From Paenibacillus sp. R14(2021) (GTDB lineage: Bacteria; Bacillota; Bacilli; Paenibacillales; Paenibacillaceae), in NCBI RefSeq assembly GCF_019431355.1, contig NZ_CP080269.1:2639501-2703500 (forward strand): a DNA stretch of 64,000 bases, written 5' to 3'. The notes below the pieces were generated by a model. The model saw nothing but the letters and a program-made list of their open reading frames with translations. It had not been told where the DNA came from and ran no database searches. The translations under genes were made by a program, and so were the position numbers. Positions 43,164-52,563 of the stretch are shown piece after piece; positions within the stretch are counted from its first letter, which is position 1; every line of letters starts with the position of its first letter.

Positions 43164-44630
43164 CTATTGCGGCTCTCCGTCGCGTTTGGCTTTCAGCCAC
43201 TTCGGCGCGCCTTTGTTTTTGCGTTCGCGTTCCAGTTCTTTTTTGGATTTAACTTGCGGTTTAGCCGCCGCTTTGGGCTGCGCACTGCTTCTTGCTCCTG
43301 TTCCGTCATCGGAACCGCCCGCTCCCCGCTCCAAGGAACGCTCGCCCGATCGAACAGGTGCCGACGGTTTGCGGACAGCCTGCCCCGTCGATGGTCCGGC
43401 GGCCAGTCTGGCTCCTGTACGCTCAGCGCCGCTATCGCTTCTTCCATTGGCGCCGCCGCGGCCGCCTCGTTCATACTCCCGGCTGCCCTGCTCTTCGCCC
43501 GGACTCCATAATTTGCCCCGAGCCATCACCTTCTCCTGCAGATCAATGCCGAGCTTCTTGCGGAACTTATCCATGATGAACAGCTGGCTGCGCGTCACAA
43601 TGGAGACGACGGTACCGGATTTGCCCATGCGTCCCGTCCGGCCGGAACGGTGCACGTAGTGATCCGCATCCAGTGCAGGGTCCAAATGAACGACGAGCGG
43701 CAGATCGACAATATCAAGTCCTCTCGCCGCCACGTCTGTAGCCAACAGAATTTGGATCCTTCCGTCACGGAACCGGGCAAGCGTTGCCGCACGGCGCTGC
43801 TTGTCCGCATCGCCATACAAGGTTTCCACCGAGAAACCCTCGTAGGCAAGCTTGGCTTCATAGTTGGCGATCTCATCCGTTTCATTGATGAACAATAGCG
43901 CCGCTGCCGGCTTTAGCAGCCTGATCAATCTTCGCGCTGTATCCACTTTATCGCGCTTGTCACAGACGATGTAATAGTGGGCCACCTGCTTGCCCGCATT
44001 CTGATCAGGACTAACGTTCACCTGCTTCGGCTCCCGCATCCACCTTTCCTCAACATCCGCCATCTCCTGCGGTCTCGTCGCGGAGAAGAAAGCGATCTGC
44101 CGGTCGCGTAGCATACCCTTCAGCAAGGTCTCCACCTCGATCGTGGAACCCAAATTAAACACTTGATCCGCTTCGTCGATAATGACAAGACGGATGCCGT
44201 GCAGCTTCAGCTTGCCGGACTTCACCAGCTCGTGAATGCGTCCCGGCGTTCCGACTACGATATGCGGATGCTCGCGAAGCTTCTCTACTTGGCGCTGCAT
44301 CGATGCGCCCCCGATCAGCTGCTGCGTCTTCACGCCGATCGCTTCGCCGTACGTCTCCGCTACGCGGAATATCTGCATCGCGAGCTCCTGCGTCGGCGCC
44401 AGCACCATCACCTGCACGCCGCTTCTTGCCACGTCGACCCGCTGCAGAGCAGGAAGCATATAAGCCAGTGTTTTTCCCGTGCCGGTCTGCGACTTGGCCG
44501 AAATATCGTGCCCAGCCAGCAGCAGCGGTATCGTCTCCGCCTGCACCGGTGTCGGTGTTTCGATTTTATTAGTTCTAAGCGCTTCGACGAGCTGCGGCCG
44601 CAGCTCTAACGATTCCCATGTCAAATTCAT
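43164..44630 (-). CDS. DEAD-box ATP-dependent RNA helicase
   Basis: A helicase of about 488 residues with the full DEAD-box set: AKSQTGTGKT (motif I), PTQELAMQ, GTPGRIHEL, VIIDEADQVF (motif II), FFSATRP (motif III) and HRSGRTGRMGKSG (motif VI). A basic, low-complexity Arg/Gly/Ser/Ala-rich tail of about 110 residues follows, as in cold-shock or ribosome-assembly helicases. The start is the ATG at 44630, close after GAGGAG. The role in RNA unwinding is certain; the specific RNA target is not. Confidence 0.92.
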   Translation of the reverse strand: MNLTWESLELRPQLVEALRTNKIETPTPVQAETIPLLLAGHDISAKSQTGTGKTLAYMLPALQRVDVARSGVQVMVLAPTQELAMQIFRVAETYGEAIGVKTQQLIGGASMQRQVEKLREHPHIVVGTPGRIHELVKSGKLKLHGIRLVIIDEADQVFNLGSTIEVETLLKGMLRDRQIAFFSATRPQEMADVEERWMREPKQVNVSPDQNAGKQVAHYYIVCDKRDKVDTARRLIRLLKPAAALLFINETDEIANYEAKLAYEGFSVETLYGDADKQRRAATLARFRDGRIQILLATDVAARGLDIVDLPLVVHLDPALDADHYVHRSGRTGRMGKSGTVVSIVTRSQLFIMDKFRKKLGIDLQEKVMARGKLWSPGEEQGSREYERGGRGGANGRSDSGAERTGARLAAGPSTGQAVRKPSAPVRSGERSLERGAGGSDDGTGARSSAQPKAAAKPQVKSKKELERERKNKGAPKWLKAKRDGEPQ

Positions 44631-44653
44631 CAAACTCCTCTTGTTCTTGCTTG

Positions 44654-45427
44654 CTATTTGCGATTGAGCCAACGGCCCGCAATTCGGTCCGCCAAACGCG
44701 GAAACAATCCATATAGACGGATGCCGATCGAGGCCGACAACGGCAAGTCCACTTCAGGCGTACGCCGCTCGATGACCTTGACGATTGCTGCTGCAACCTG
44801 CTCCGGCTTCAACATATAACCGCGCACGCGGCTCGCATAGGTACCTTCAGGATCAGCCGTCTGAAGGAAAGGCGTATCGATCGGTCCCGGATTTACAGCG
44901 GATACGGCAATGTTCAATCCCGCTAGTTCCATCCGCAGCGCATTCGTCAATCCCAGCACAGCGTGTTTGGTCGCCGCGTAACCGGATGACTTGGACGTGC
45001 TTAATTTGCCCGCCATGGAAGCCACATTGATGATATGGCCGCCGCCCTGCTTCTGCATGATCGGAAGCACAGCCTTCGTACATCGAACGATTCCCATATA
45101 GTTCGTATCCATCATGGCTTCAAACCGCTCGAGAGGCGCATCGGCGAAATATTCGAAAACGCCGTACCCTGCATTGTTCAGCAGCACATCGATTCGTCCA
45201 TATGCCTCTTCGATCTGACGGACAACAGCCTGTATGCTGTCGAAATCAGTCACATCCAGGACATAGCACCCATGCTTGCCTCCGATGGAAGCAGAAGCCT
45301 GCTCTAATTTCTCCCGGCTTCGCCCCGTCAAAATCGGTACAGCTCCCTGTACGGCCAATTGTCTGGCTGTTTCTGCACCGATTCCGCTTGCCGAGCCTGT
45401 TATCAGTACAATTTTCCCATGCAGCAT
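44654..45427 (-). CDS. short-chain dehydrogenase/reductase
   Basis: A classical SDR of about 257 residues with the cofactor motif TGSASGIGAETA, LLNNAGYGV, and the catalytic Tyr-x3-Lys in SSGYAATKHA with Ser in NVASMAG. It oxidises or reduces an unidentified alcohol or carbonyl using NAD(P)H. The start is the ATG at 45427, after AGGTGA. It ends 24 bases before the helicase start, so the two may be cotranscribed. Confidence 0.88.
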   Translation of the reverse strand: MLHGKIVLITGSASGIGAETARQLAVQGAVPILTGRSREKLEQASASIGGKHGCYVLDVTDFDSIQAVVRQIEEAYGRIDVLLNNAGYGVFEYFADAPLERFEAMMDTNYMGIVRCTKAVLPIMQKQGGGHIINVASMAGKLSTSKSSGYAATKHAVLGLTNALRMELAGLNIAVSAVNPGPIDTPFLQTADPEGTYASRVRGYMLKPEQVAAAIVKVIERRTPEVDLPLSASIGIRLYGLFPRLADRIAGRWLNRK

Positions 45428-45506
45428 AAACAATCACCTGCTTCCCAGTTTACTGCAACAGGTACAAATAGGCAAAACCACAGGTCTTTTTGATGCCCCA
45501 AACACG

Positions 45507-45528
45507 AAAAAAAGCTCCCAAGGGAGCT
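45507..45528 (-). terminator. terminator of the CheX gene
   Basis: AGCTCCC and GGGAGCT are separated by two bases and followed on the minus strand by seven T, ten bases after the CheX stop. Confidence 0.75.
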
Positions 45529-45537
45529 AGAATCATG

Positions 45538-45999
45538 TTACGATGCAATTAAGACCTGAATGTCCAGCTCTCCGATGCCATCCATAATAAGAGGAATCGT
45601 AAGTGCCTTCGTTTCTTTAAACCCGGCTGCCTGCGCGGAATGCACGACTTTCGGCGGAGTAATGTCTACTCGAACCCCTTGATTGAACAGCATCGTGCTT
45701 GCATTGCCGCTGATCATATTGCCAAGCTCCGATATCGCGCTTTTGCCCATTTCGTCCATCTCGGAAATCGCATAGCCGCCCATCATCGCAGAAACCATTT
45801 TGAGTGCAACCTCCTCACTCAAGCCGAATACGATATCACCGTTCATTTGACCGTTTATGCCAATCTGTATCCATATGTAACTTTCAACGAACTTGATGTC
45901 CTTAACGCCAAGCTGTCCTGTCGAAGGTCTAATCTGAATAACTTGCTCGATGACTATTTTAGCGGACTCTAAGAAGGGATTAATATATTCAGCCTTCAT
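45538..45999 (-). CDS. cheX: CheX-like chemotaxis phosphatase
   Basis: A protein of about 153 residues with the CheX/CheC pattern: a start of MKAEYINPFLESAKIVIEQV, a central ALKMVSAMMGGYAISEMDEM, and the conserved E-x2-N catalytic pair in AISELGNMISGNAS. Such proteins dephosphorylate CheY-P and help adaptation in chemotaxis. The start is the ATG at 45999, after AAAGGGG. There are no other chemotaxis genes nearby. Confidence 0.85.
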   Translation of the reverse strand: MKAEYINPFLESAKIVIEQVIQIRPSTGQLGVKDIKFVESYIWIQIGINGQMNGDIVFGLSEEVALKMVSAMMGGYAISEMDEMGKSAISELGNMISGNASTMLFNQGVRVDITPPKVVHSAQAAGFKETKALTIPLIMDGIGELDIQVLIAS

Positions 46000-46153
46000 C
46001 CTGAGGTAGCGCCCCTTTTCGACTCGATTCGATTGCAATTCATCTTTAAATTTGATTATACAGGAATAATTAGGACAAGTATACTATACATCACAATCAA
46101 TATTTTAAAGATTTGCAGAAAATTGTCGAACGATAGTCCTAAGGAGGATGACT

Positions 46154-47143
46154 GTGCCGAATATATGGACTCACTTCATCTTCGGGCAGCGATGCCTAGA
46201 AGCGCTTGGCGAAGAGACGCTGATCGCAATACCGGCAAGACGCCGCATGTTTAATATGGGCTGTCAAGGCCCGGATTTCCTATTCTATCATCATTTCTTG
46301 CCTTGGCAGAAGGATCGGACCATGACCAAGCTCGGCAATGACATGCACGCGCAGCATTGCGGCCCTGTCCTGATGGATTTGCTGGATTCGGTCGATCATC
46401 TGCCGGACCGCGATACGGCAAAGGAGAACGCACTTGTCTATGCGCTCGGCTTCCTGCTGCATCATCTATTGGATCGCGTCATGCATCCCTATGTGTTCAG
46501 CCGTTCCGGCTTCCGCAAATGGGACCATCAGCGCTTCGAGATCATGATGGATACGTTGATCGTACGCAAGCTTCTTGGAATCGAGACATGGAAAACGGAA
46601 GTCTGGCGGGAAATCGATAACGGAGGCGAGCTTCCAGAGGCTATTGTGGATGCGTTCGAGCAAATTACAGCGGTGCACTATCGGGAGCTCGCTCCCCTGA
46701 TTCCCAGAGAGCATTGGCGCAGCGCGATGCGCGACATGATCAAGGCGCAGCGGCTGTTCCACGATCCGACTGGCTTGAAGCGTCTCTTAACCTTTAGGCA
46801 AATCGAGCCGTTCGTGTATAAATGCCAGCTGCCGAAGCTCGATATACTCAATGAAGCCCGCCGCCCCTGGCTTGATCCAACCGATGGACAAACCAGGCAC
46901 GACGACTGCGTCTGGACGATGTGGGACAAAGCCATGGATGAGAGCATTCCCGTACTGCGAGCCGTACTCGCATGGCTGCGAGCGAATGATTCAGAAGGAT
47001 GGCAGGAACGCCTGGAAGCGCCGTCTAAGCACCAGCTTCGCGAAGCGGCTGTCCAATTAATAGGCTCCCGTTCCTACGAGACCGGTCAGCCTTGCAGCAA
47101 CGGCGCTATCATCGCATATGAGGATCCCATCTGGGCGCTATGA
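46154..47143 (+). CDS. zinc-dependent phospholipase C-like protein
   Basis: A protein of about 329 residues that begins PNIWTHFIFGQRCLEALG and has histidine/aspartate clusters (CQGPDFLFYHHFLPW and LLHHLLDRVMHPYVF) typical of the zinc-dependent phospholipase C/S1-P1 nuclease-like group. It has no signal peptide. I choose the GTG at 46154, six bases after AAGGAGG; the ATG at 46148 sits directly on that site. It converges on the HRDC gene and overlaps its end by six bases. Substrate unknown. Confidence 0.8.
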   Translation: MPNIWTHFIFGQRCLEALGEETLIAIPARRRMFNMGCQGPDFLFYHHFLPWQKDRTMTKLGNDMHAQHCGPVLMDLLDSVDHLPDRDTAKENALVYALGFLLHHLLDRVMHPYVFSRSGFRKWDHQRFEIMMDTLIVRKLLGIETWKTEVWREIDNGGELPEAIVDAFEQITAVHYRELAPLIPREHWRSAMRDMIKAQRLFHDPTGLKRLLTFRQIEPFVYKCQLPKLDILNEARRPWLDPTDGQTRHDDCVWTMWDKAMDESIPVLRAVLAWLRANDSEGWQERLEAPSKHQLREAAVQLIGSRSYETGQPCSNGAIIAYEDPIWAL

Positions 47144-48148
47144 CACATGACTGCTCTTCGACCTGCGGTAACGAAGCCGTATAAGACGAAGCCGATCATA
47201 GAGCAGATCAACCGACTTCCCCCTCCCTTGCGAGACCTCTACGCCGTAGACCTGATGAAGCACGGGCTTCAGATAACGATCACCGATCGTGCCAAGCGCA
47301 TTCCACACCAGCTGCTGCTCCGATTCCGGCATGCTGGACAGCTCCTTCTCGATCAACGGCTCCAAGTCATAGCCTTCGCTGTCCAAGCGCTCGATTCGTT
47401 CCATCAAGTCTCGCCGCGGCAGCTCGATCTGCATCTGCAGCTCTTCGATCGATTTACCTTCCGCAATTGCCCGAAGCAGCTCGCGCTTCTCCTGCTGCCG
47501 GCTCATCTGGGCTTTATACTTATTCTCCTTCTGTTTAAACATCCACTTCGTATAGCTCTTCGGATCAAGTATCTCCGCCACCCAATCGAGGGGGAACTGC
47601 GTCTCGCGCTGGAAGGCTTGCGTAATTGCCAATACTTCTTCCCCATAGCCAGCCTGCTTCGATTCGCCCCAGCCTGGAATCTGGAGCAGCTCCTCCGGCT
47701 TCTGCGGCACGAATGCGCTGATCATCCAGAGCATCCGGTTCGTCGCCACCAGATAGGCCGATTTCTTGATTGCCACAGCCTTCGAACGCCGCCATTCCCT
47801 TAGCGCTTCGAACAAATCCGCATCCCCGTTCATCTCGCCATAGCATTGTATCATTGAGTAGAGCGTGCCCGACCCTTCCGAGCTCCTGCGATCCTCCAGC
47901 ATGCCGTCAATGAGCGGCGAGAAGCCTTCGCCCATCTGCACGGAAACACCGTGGCGGAAAGCCGTCATCATCTCTTCCCATGAGCCGCCTTCGTACCAGA
48001 CAAATTGTTCCTCTCCTTGAGCCTGCGCGGAATCCGTCCAGATCACCGACCAAACTCCGTTCTGTTCGCAAATCGACAGCTGTGCTTGTCCAACCGCCCC
48101 GTTATCGCTGTCCGTTTTTTCGAATGTGTTTAGAAATACGACCTGCAT
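47138..48148 (-). CDS. HRDC domain-containing protein
   Basis: A 336-residue protein. The middle (about residues 115-185) fits an HRDC nucleic-acid-binding domain: LFEALREWRRSKAVAIKKSA, then LLQIPGWGESKQAGYG. A helix-turn-helix-like stretch near the C-terminus (EGKSIEELQMQIELPRRDL) resembles the tail of RecQ-type proteins. No helicase motor is present. It probably binds DNA or RNA. GGAGGTG precedes the ATG at 48148. Confidence 0.75.
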   Translation of the reverse strand: MQVVFLNTFEKTDSDNGAVGQAQLSICEQNGVWSVIWTDSAQAQGEEQFVWYEGGSWEEMMTAFRHGVSVQMGEGFSPLIDGMLEDRRSSEGSGTLYSMIQCYGEMNGDADLFEALREWRRSKAVAIKKSAYLVATNRMLWMISAFVPQKPEELLQIPGWGESKQAGYGEEVLAITQAFQRETQFPLDWVAEILDPKSYTKWMFKQKENKYKAQMSRQQEKRELLRAIAEGKSIEELQMQIELPRRDLMERIERLDSEGYDLEPLIEKELSSMPESEQQLVWNALGTIGDRYLKPVLHQVYGVEVSQGRGKSVDLLYDRLRLIRLRYRRSKSSHVS

Positions 48149-48235
48149 GCAGCTACACCTCCATTAGAAATTGGTATGGATCAAACCCGAACGCTGCGAG
48201 AATGGCGCCAATAGAGCGGCCGGTAAACGCAAAAA

Positions 48236-48276
48236 AAGCACCCCTTCAGCCATCATTAATGGCAAAAGAGGTGCTT
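48236..48276 (-). terminator. terminator-like hairpin in front of the HRDC gene
   Basis: AAGCACCCCTT...AAGAGGTGCTT encloses an inner GCCAT-catta-ATGGC stem. Seven T follow on the minus strand. No minus-strand gene ends here, so it may be a leader attenuator of the HRDC gene or a boundary element. Confidence 0.6.
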
Positions 48277-48422
48277 CCTCACGTACATCGATTTGATTGC
48301 TCACATCATAGCACAGCGCTTACATGGATGGCAATAGCCAAGTTTCTCGAACCCGTACCGTATTGCCCGCCAGCGGAACGCAATGCTATGCTATGATAGA
48401 GCCAATAAAGGAGGATCATGCT

Positions 48423-48719
48423 ATGCTTTTGCCTGATTACGATTTCATGTCCGATACGACCGAACAAACGACGACTCGTTTCGTTACCTTCATAACGCCG
48501 AACCTGAAAAGGTTTGATCTTGCGATCATGACGACGAACCGCTTCTACGGGAAGAAGCTGATTACCGATCTCCAGAGCGGCCGCACGGCGATCGTCGGAC
48601 AAGACGATTTGGACGAAGAAGGGTTCTTGGAATATACGTACAAGCTTACGGAAGAAGAAGGCGCCGATCTTCGCCAGTTTTTAGAACTCGTGGTAGGCAC
48701 GGTGAATTTTACCGACTAA
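48423..48719 (+). CDS. DUF3055 family protein
   Basis: A 98-residue acidic cytosolic protein whose pattern (TTRFVTFITPNLKRFDLAIM, TNRFYGKKLITDLQSGRTAI, LDEEGFLEYTYKL) matches what I know of DUF3055, a small conserved Bacillales family of unknown function. The start is the ATG at 48423, eight bases after AAGGAGG; a nearby ATG at 48418 is in another frame. Confidence 0.75.
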   Translation: MLLPDYDFMSDTTEQTTTRFVTFITPNLKRFDLAIMTTNRFYGKKLITDLQSGRTAIVGQDDLDEEGFLEYTYKLTEEEGADLRQFLELVVGTVNFTD

Positions 48720-48772
48720 CGTGGGTACACTGAAACGGTAGTCAACCAAAACCGTCTCAGGAGGTAGCTGCC

Positions 48773-49033
48773 ATGTTTAAGAAAGAAGATCGCCAATTGT
48801 ATACCGATTTGAAGTCGGTGGAATCGCAGCGCAACGACCTTGTTGCGCAAGAGTTTCCCGAAGGGCCTTACGGCTCTGGAATTGTCACTGCATCGCTTGG
48901 AAAAAGCACCCCGTGGCGGATCGACATGCGTTCGCCGAACCGGTTCGATTACGAGGACCGCGAGCAGCATGCCGGCATGGACCGGAATTATCCCGGCGAG
49001 GACAGTTATCCGGATGCGATAGATGAACCTTGA
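48773..49033 (+). CDS. conserved small cytosolic protein, function unknown
   Basis: An 86-residue hydrophilic protein rich in acidic residues (MFKKEDRQLYTDLKSVESQR at the start, DYEDREQHAG later). GGAGG precedes the ATG by about eight bases. It follows the DUF3055 gene by 53 bases and may be cotranscribed with it. I do not recognise a domain. Confidence 0.65.
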   Translation: MFKKEDRQLYTDLKSVESQRNDLVAQEFPEGPYGSGIVTASLGKSTPWRIDMRSPNRFDYEDREQHAGMDRNYPGEDSYPDAIDEP

Positions 49034-49047
49034 TTGCATGTAAAATA

Positions 49048-49096
49048 AACCCGTTTGCTTGCGAGGCTGACAGCCATTGCAAGCAAGCGGGTTTTT
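49048..49096. terminator. bidirectional terminator
   Basis: AACCCG-t-TTGCTTGC pairs with GCAAGCAA-g-CGGGTT and is followed by TTTTT on the plus strand. It separates the small protein gene from the converging phosphodiester glycosidase gene. Confidence 0.75.
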
Positions 49097-49107
49097 GTCT
49101 TCCAGCC

Positions 49108-50514
49108 CTAGTATCGCAGCTGCTTGCCGAACAGCAGCGCATTGCTGAGCTCTCTGCCGGGCACAGTAACGGTACGGCCTTCATACAGCATGCCGGAGGA
49201 AGCGCCGCCGTCCAGATTCATCGCCTGCTGCGCGCCTAATTGCACCATAATGTCCGCCCATTGCTTCATCGTCGCGCCGGGCACGGTCGCAAGCAGAATC
49301 GACCCGTCCTTACGAATGGCAATGCCGCTTCGGGCTCCGTCGCCGGTCAGAATCTTCGGATCCCGGAAGCCTTCAGCAGCCGGATGAAGCGTGACTTTGC
49401 CGTTCGTGACAAGCCTTGGCCCAGCGCCTACAGCCGTGTGAACATCGCTCCAGTCGACAGCGTCTCCGTCCATATTCGTCGTTCGCAGCGAATATGCAAT
49501 CCGAGCGCCGACTTCAAATCGCTTGGCTTGACCAGCCTCCCCGCCTTCATAAACAAGCACGCAGCCATCTGCCGGAATAGAAGTATTCACGCCGTGGTGA
49601 ATGGCCGTCACGATCCCCTTCCGAACGACGATGGCGTTCTCGGCCGAGAAGCCGATCGCTTTGCCCCGCTGCGGCGTGAAGAGCGTCGCGGTCGTTCGGC
49701 CGGAAGGAAGCCTGTTCATAACGTATGCGTACCACGAGTTCGAGCGGCCATCCGAAGTCAAAGCCGTGCCGCTAATCCTAAGACGCAGCGAATCCATGAC
49801 GGCGCTGCCGTCCCATTTGAAACCGATCGAAGTACCGGTATTGCCGATATGCTGCGGAAGTCCGCTGCTGATCAGGTTGTCGTAAGGGTCCGGCACGCCG
49901 CTGTACGAATCAAAAAAAGCTCCGTTAATGGCCATATCGGCATGATAAGCTGCGTCCAAGGCACTCAGCGGCTGCGTTGTGCCTACCTTGCGGTTCGCAT
50001 AGCCTGTCGTTACAGGCATTCCCTTCGGTATGGCCACCGTCCGTACCGTAAAGCTTCCTCCGCCTGCTTTCACGGTGCGCACCTCAAGCTTCGGCGTAAA
50101 GACAAGCTGCGCCCTTTTCGTGCCGGTCACGCTGACCGGGAGCTTGAACGAGCCGACATATCCGGGTGAGGCTTGCGAAACGGTGATCGTCAGTGTCGTT
50201 TGGCCCGTCGACACAGGAATCAGCACGCCTGCTTCGTTCACCTTCGCGATAACCGGATTTCCCGTGGTATAGATCAGCTGCACGCGCGCGGACAGCTGGA
50301 GCTTCGCCGCGACAGGCAGCTGCTATCCGAGCGGCAGGTCGATGACAGCTGCCGGATAAGACAGCTTAACCTGCACCGGCTGCACTGCTCCAATGCTTGC
50401 AGCGTAAGGAGCGGCGGGCTGTGACGCCCATGCGGCTGGCGAAACCGTGAGCATTGCCGTCAATGCGGTACCCGCGGCAATCGTTCGCAATCTTCGTTTC
50501 ATCATGATGTTCAA
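49108..50514 (-). pseudogene. phosphodiester glycosidase (NAGPA) gene with in-frame TAG
   Basis: The frame from 50514 encodes a Sec signal peptide (TIAAGTALTAMLTVSPAAWA, shortened here) and the start of an Ig-like domain. A TAG at 50323-50325 interrupts it. The same frame then runs open to 49108, with the rest of the Big-like domain and a C-terminal phosphodiester glycosidase domain (MNLDGGASSGMLYEGRTVT, NGAFFDSYSG). The intact protein would be about 468 residues, exported, and cleave sugar-phosphate diester links. The TAG may be a mutation, a sequencing error or read through. A GTG at 50283 could restart translation, but without the signal peptide. Confidence 0.8.
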
Positions 50515-50588
50515 TCTCCTCTGTTCATCATTCCGTTGTTCCTCTCTCCTATTTCGGTAGATAGAAGGCTATTGTGAAGCAGAACGAC

Positions 50589-50629
50589 AAGAAGCTCCAA
50601 GACCGGTAAACGCGGTCACAGAGCTTCTT
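50589..50629. terminator. hairpin between the RDD and glycosidase genes
   Basis: AAGAAGCTC pairs with GAGCTTCTT, with an inner GACCG/CGGTC. No clear T run. It lies about 35 bases after the RDD gene stop and may end that transcript. Confidence 0.5.
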
Positions 50630-50664
50630 CATGACATGTCCGGCCCAGCTTCTCCGCCGGAGGT

Positions 50665-51210
50665 CTATGCAGCTTTATCCTTGGAAATGACAACGGTCCG
50701 CGCAATAAAGTCGTATACGGTTTGTTTATTTGTGTTCAATAAGGGACTTATCAAGTAAATGAGGGCAAGCCCGTAAACAGCAGCAAATAACGAATAAAGT
50801 AAATAATCCCCGTACGCAGTCGGGATAACAATATGCCAAATCGTAAAATGCGCCAACTCCCAAGGAAGGAATTTCAGAGCCGAGCGAAAAAAAGAGATTC
50901 CCAATCCGATCGACTGGCCATGCACGCCCGCCACTACGATTCCCATTTTCCGCTTTCCCCATGTCGCGTGCGATTTGCTACCTTCGCTTATTGCAAAGTA
51001 GAGATAAACGGGCAGCGTAATCAATAGAAACCCCGTGATCTCCCCCGACCAAGGACTTGTCGTAAACAACGGAACCAGCAGAGGTTTTGCAAGAAAAGAG
51101 ACGCCGAATAACAGCAGGAGATAACCCGAAATGATAACGTAGTCCCATACGAACGACATCATTCGAATTCGAATAGATGCACGTTTACCTTCTTCATGCC
51201 CTCGTTCCAC
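50665..51210 (-). CDS. RDD family membrane protein
   Basis: A 181-residue protein with three to four membrane segments and the RDD pattern: RIRMMSFVWDYVIISGYLLL near the start and TWGKRKMGIVVAGVHGQSIG in the middle. Family members are often Na+/H+ antiporter-like or of unknown transport function. The start is a GTG at 51210, after AGGAGGGG. No operon partners are evident. Confidence 0.8.
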   Translation of the reverse strand: MERGHEEGKRASIRIRMMSFVWDYVIISGYLLLLFGVSFLAKPLLVPLFTTSPWSGEITGFLLITLPVYLYFAISEGSKSHATWGKRKMGIVVAGVHGQSIGLGISFFRSALKFLPWELAHFTIWHIVIPTAYGDYLLYSLFAAVYGLALIYLISPLLNTNKQTVYDFIARTVVISKDKAA

Positions 51211-51555
51211 TCTACCCCTCCTGACCCAAGCGGATATTTCGTTGTACGGGCTCCGGATTTTTTCTACGCCTTATCTTTGTACTGGTTCACATTGTTACAC
51301 CGGGTTCCATAGCCATGCACTTGCCGCAAGCCCACTACAATTGTAACATTCTGCCATAATAAGCACATCTGTAATTCTTCAAAAATGCCTATCCAATTGG
51401 ATAGGCACATTGTTTTAAAATCTAAGTCACATTCTGAACCAATTTAGATCCACAAGGCAGTCGCCATGAATGTCATCACACGCTTCTAAAATGATATGTC
51501 TGCGTTCTTGCCCATCTTTGCGAAAGATTTCCAACTATTCGTGAGCATTATCCAG
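51211..51555. other. gene-free interval with a perfect palindrome
   Basis: No supportable gene. At 51386-51407 there is a perfect 22-base inverted repeat (TGCCTATCCAA and its complement) with no loop. A run of five A lies just before it and TTGTTTTAAAA follows. It could act as a terminator in either direction or bind a dimeric protein. Confidence 0.5.
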
Positions 51556-51612
51556 TTGACAACCGGAACGTAGTCCGGTTATAGTTTTTAACAAGCGGAA
51601 CACAGTCCACTT
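51556..51612 (+). promoter_or_regulatory. promoter with two TetR-type operators, FrnE/MFS operon
   Basis: TTGACA (51556-51561) and TATAGT (51580-51585) form a strong promoter. Operator 1, AACCGGAACGTAGTCCGGTT (51561-51580), fills the spacer exactly. Operator 2, AAGCGGAACACAGTCCACTT (51593-51612), covers the expected transcription start. Bound repressor would block polymerase. The same layout occurs at 62992-63057. Confidence 0.75.
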
Positions 51613-51812
51613 ATGTGCTCGGATGACTCTTTTTAGAACATATCTTATCCATCTTCTATAGGCAGGTAAGTTCGAGGACCGCGATCGCCAATTATAGATT
51701 AGGGCGTGAATACAAAATGTAAACTTAAGCAAGGCCTAAAAGGTAACGGTTATGAAGAGGAGGAGCATGTTTCTCCTTATCCAGCATGCATCCAGAAAGC
51801 AGGGGGAACCAT

Positions 51813-52529
51813 ATGAAGGTAGAGATTTGGACAGATATCGTGTGTCCATATTGTTATATCGGAAAGCGAAAGTTTGAAGAAGGGTTAAAGAAGTTCGAGC
51901 ATCGCGATTCGGTGGAGATCGTATACCGCAGCTTTGAACTTGATCCTCACATGGAAATTAACGTAAATGACGATATTTATGGGCTATCCGCCAAAAAATT
52001 CGGATCGACGAGAGCACATATGAAAACCGTACATGACGATATCACAAAGCGTGCAGAACAAGACGGCCTGACATTTAATTATGATACTGCGATACACACG
52101 AATACGTTTAACGCGCACCGTCTACTGCATTATTCGGCGCAATTCGGTAAAACGAAAGAGTTGTTGGAACGGCTGTACAAAGCCTATTTTACCGATTCCT
52201 TGCATATTGGGGACTTGAATACGCTTGTGGCGATTGCCTTAGAAGCCGGACTGGACGCCGCGGAGACGGCCGCGATGCTGGAAAGTGAGCAATACGCCGC
52301 CGAAGTAAGGGCGGATGAGCTTAAAGCGCAAAAATTAGGTATTCGAGGCGTTCCTTATTTCGTAATCAACGGAAAATACGCCACCTCCGGCGCACAGACG
52401 AAGGAAGTATTTACCGAGGTGTTAGAGCAGGCTTGGGCGGAAGAGCATCCCGTCGTTCAATTTCGTTCCGCAGTCGAGGATACGGAAGCGCCGGCTTGCT
52501 TGGATGGTTCATGCTCATTGGAGCGCTAA
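51813..52529 (+). CDS. DsbA family (FrnE-like) thiol oxidoreductase
   Basis: A 238-residue cytosolic thioredoxin-fold protein with an inserted helical domain. The redox motif CPYC is at residues 12-15 (DIVCPYCYIGKRKFEEGL) and the cis-Pro loop is LGIRGVPYFVING. FrnE-like proteins act on disulphides or as 2-hydroxychromene-type isomerases, and are often induced by thiol or quinone stress. The start is the ATG at 51813, after AGGGGG. It is the first gene after the double-operator promoter. Confidence 0.87.
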   Translation: MKVEIWTDIVCPYCYIGKRKFEEGLKKFEHRDSVEIVYRSFELDPHMEINVNDDIYGLSAKKFGSTRAHMKTVHDDITKRAEQDGLTFNYDTAIHTNTFNAHRLLHYSAQFGKTKELLERLYKAYFTDSLHIGDLNTLVAIALEAGLDAAETAAMLESEQYAAEVRADELKAQKLGIRGVPYFVINGKYATSGAQTKEVFTEVLEQAWAEEHPVVQFRSAVEDTEAPACLDGSCSLER

Positions 52530-52563
52530 GACTTAAGAATATTAAAAGAGAGGGGTTACTTAC

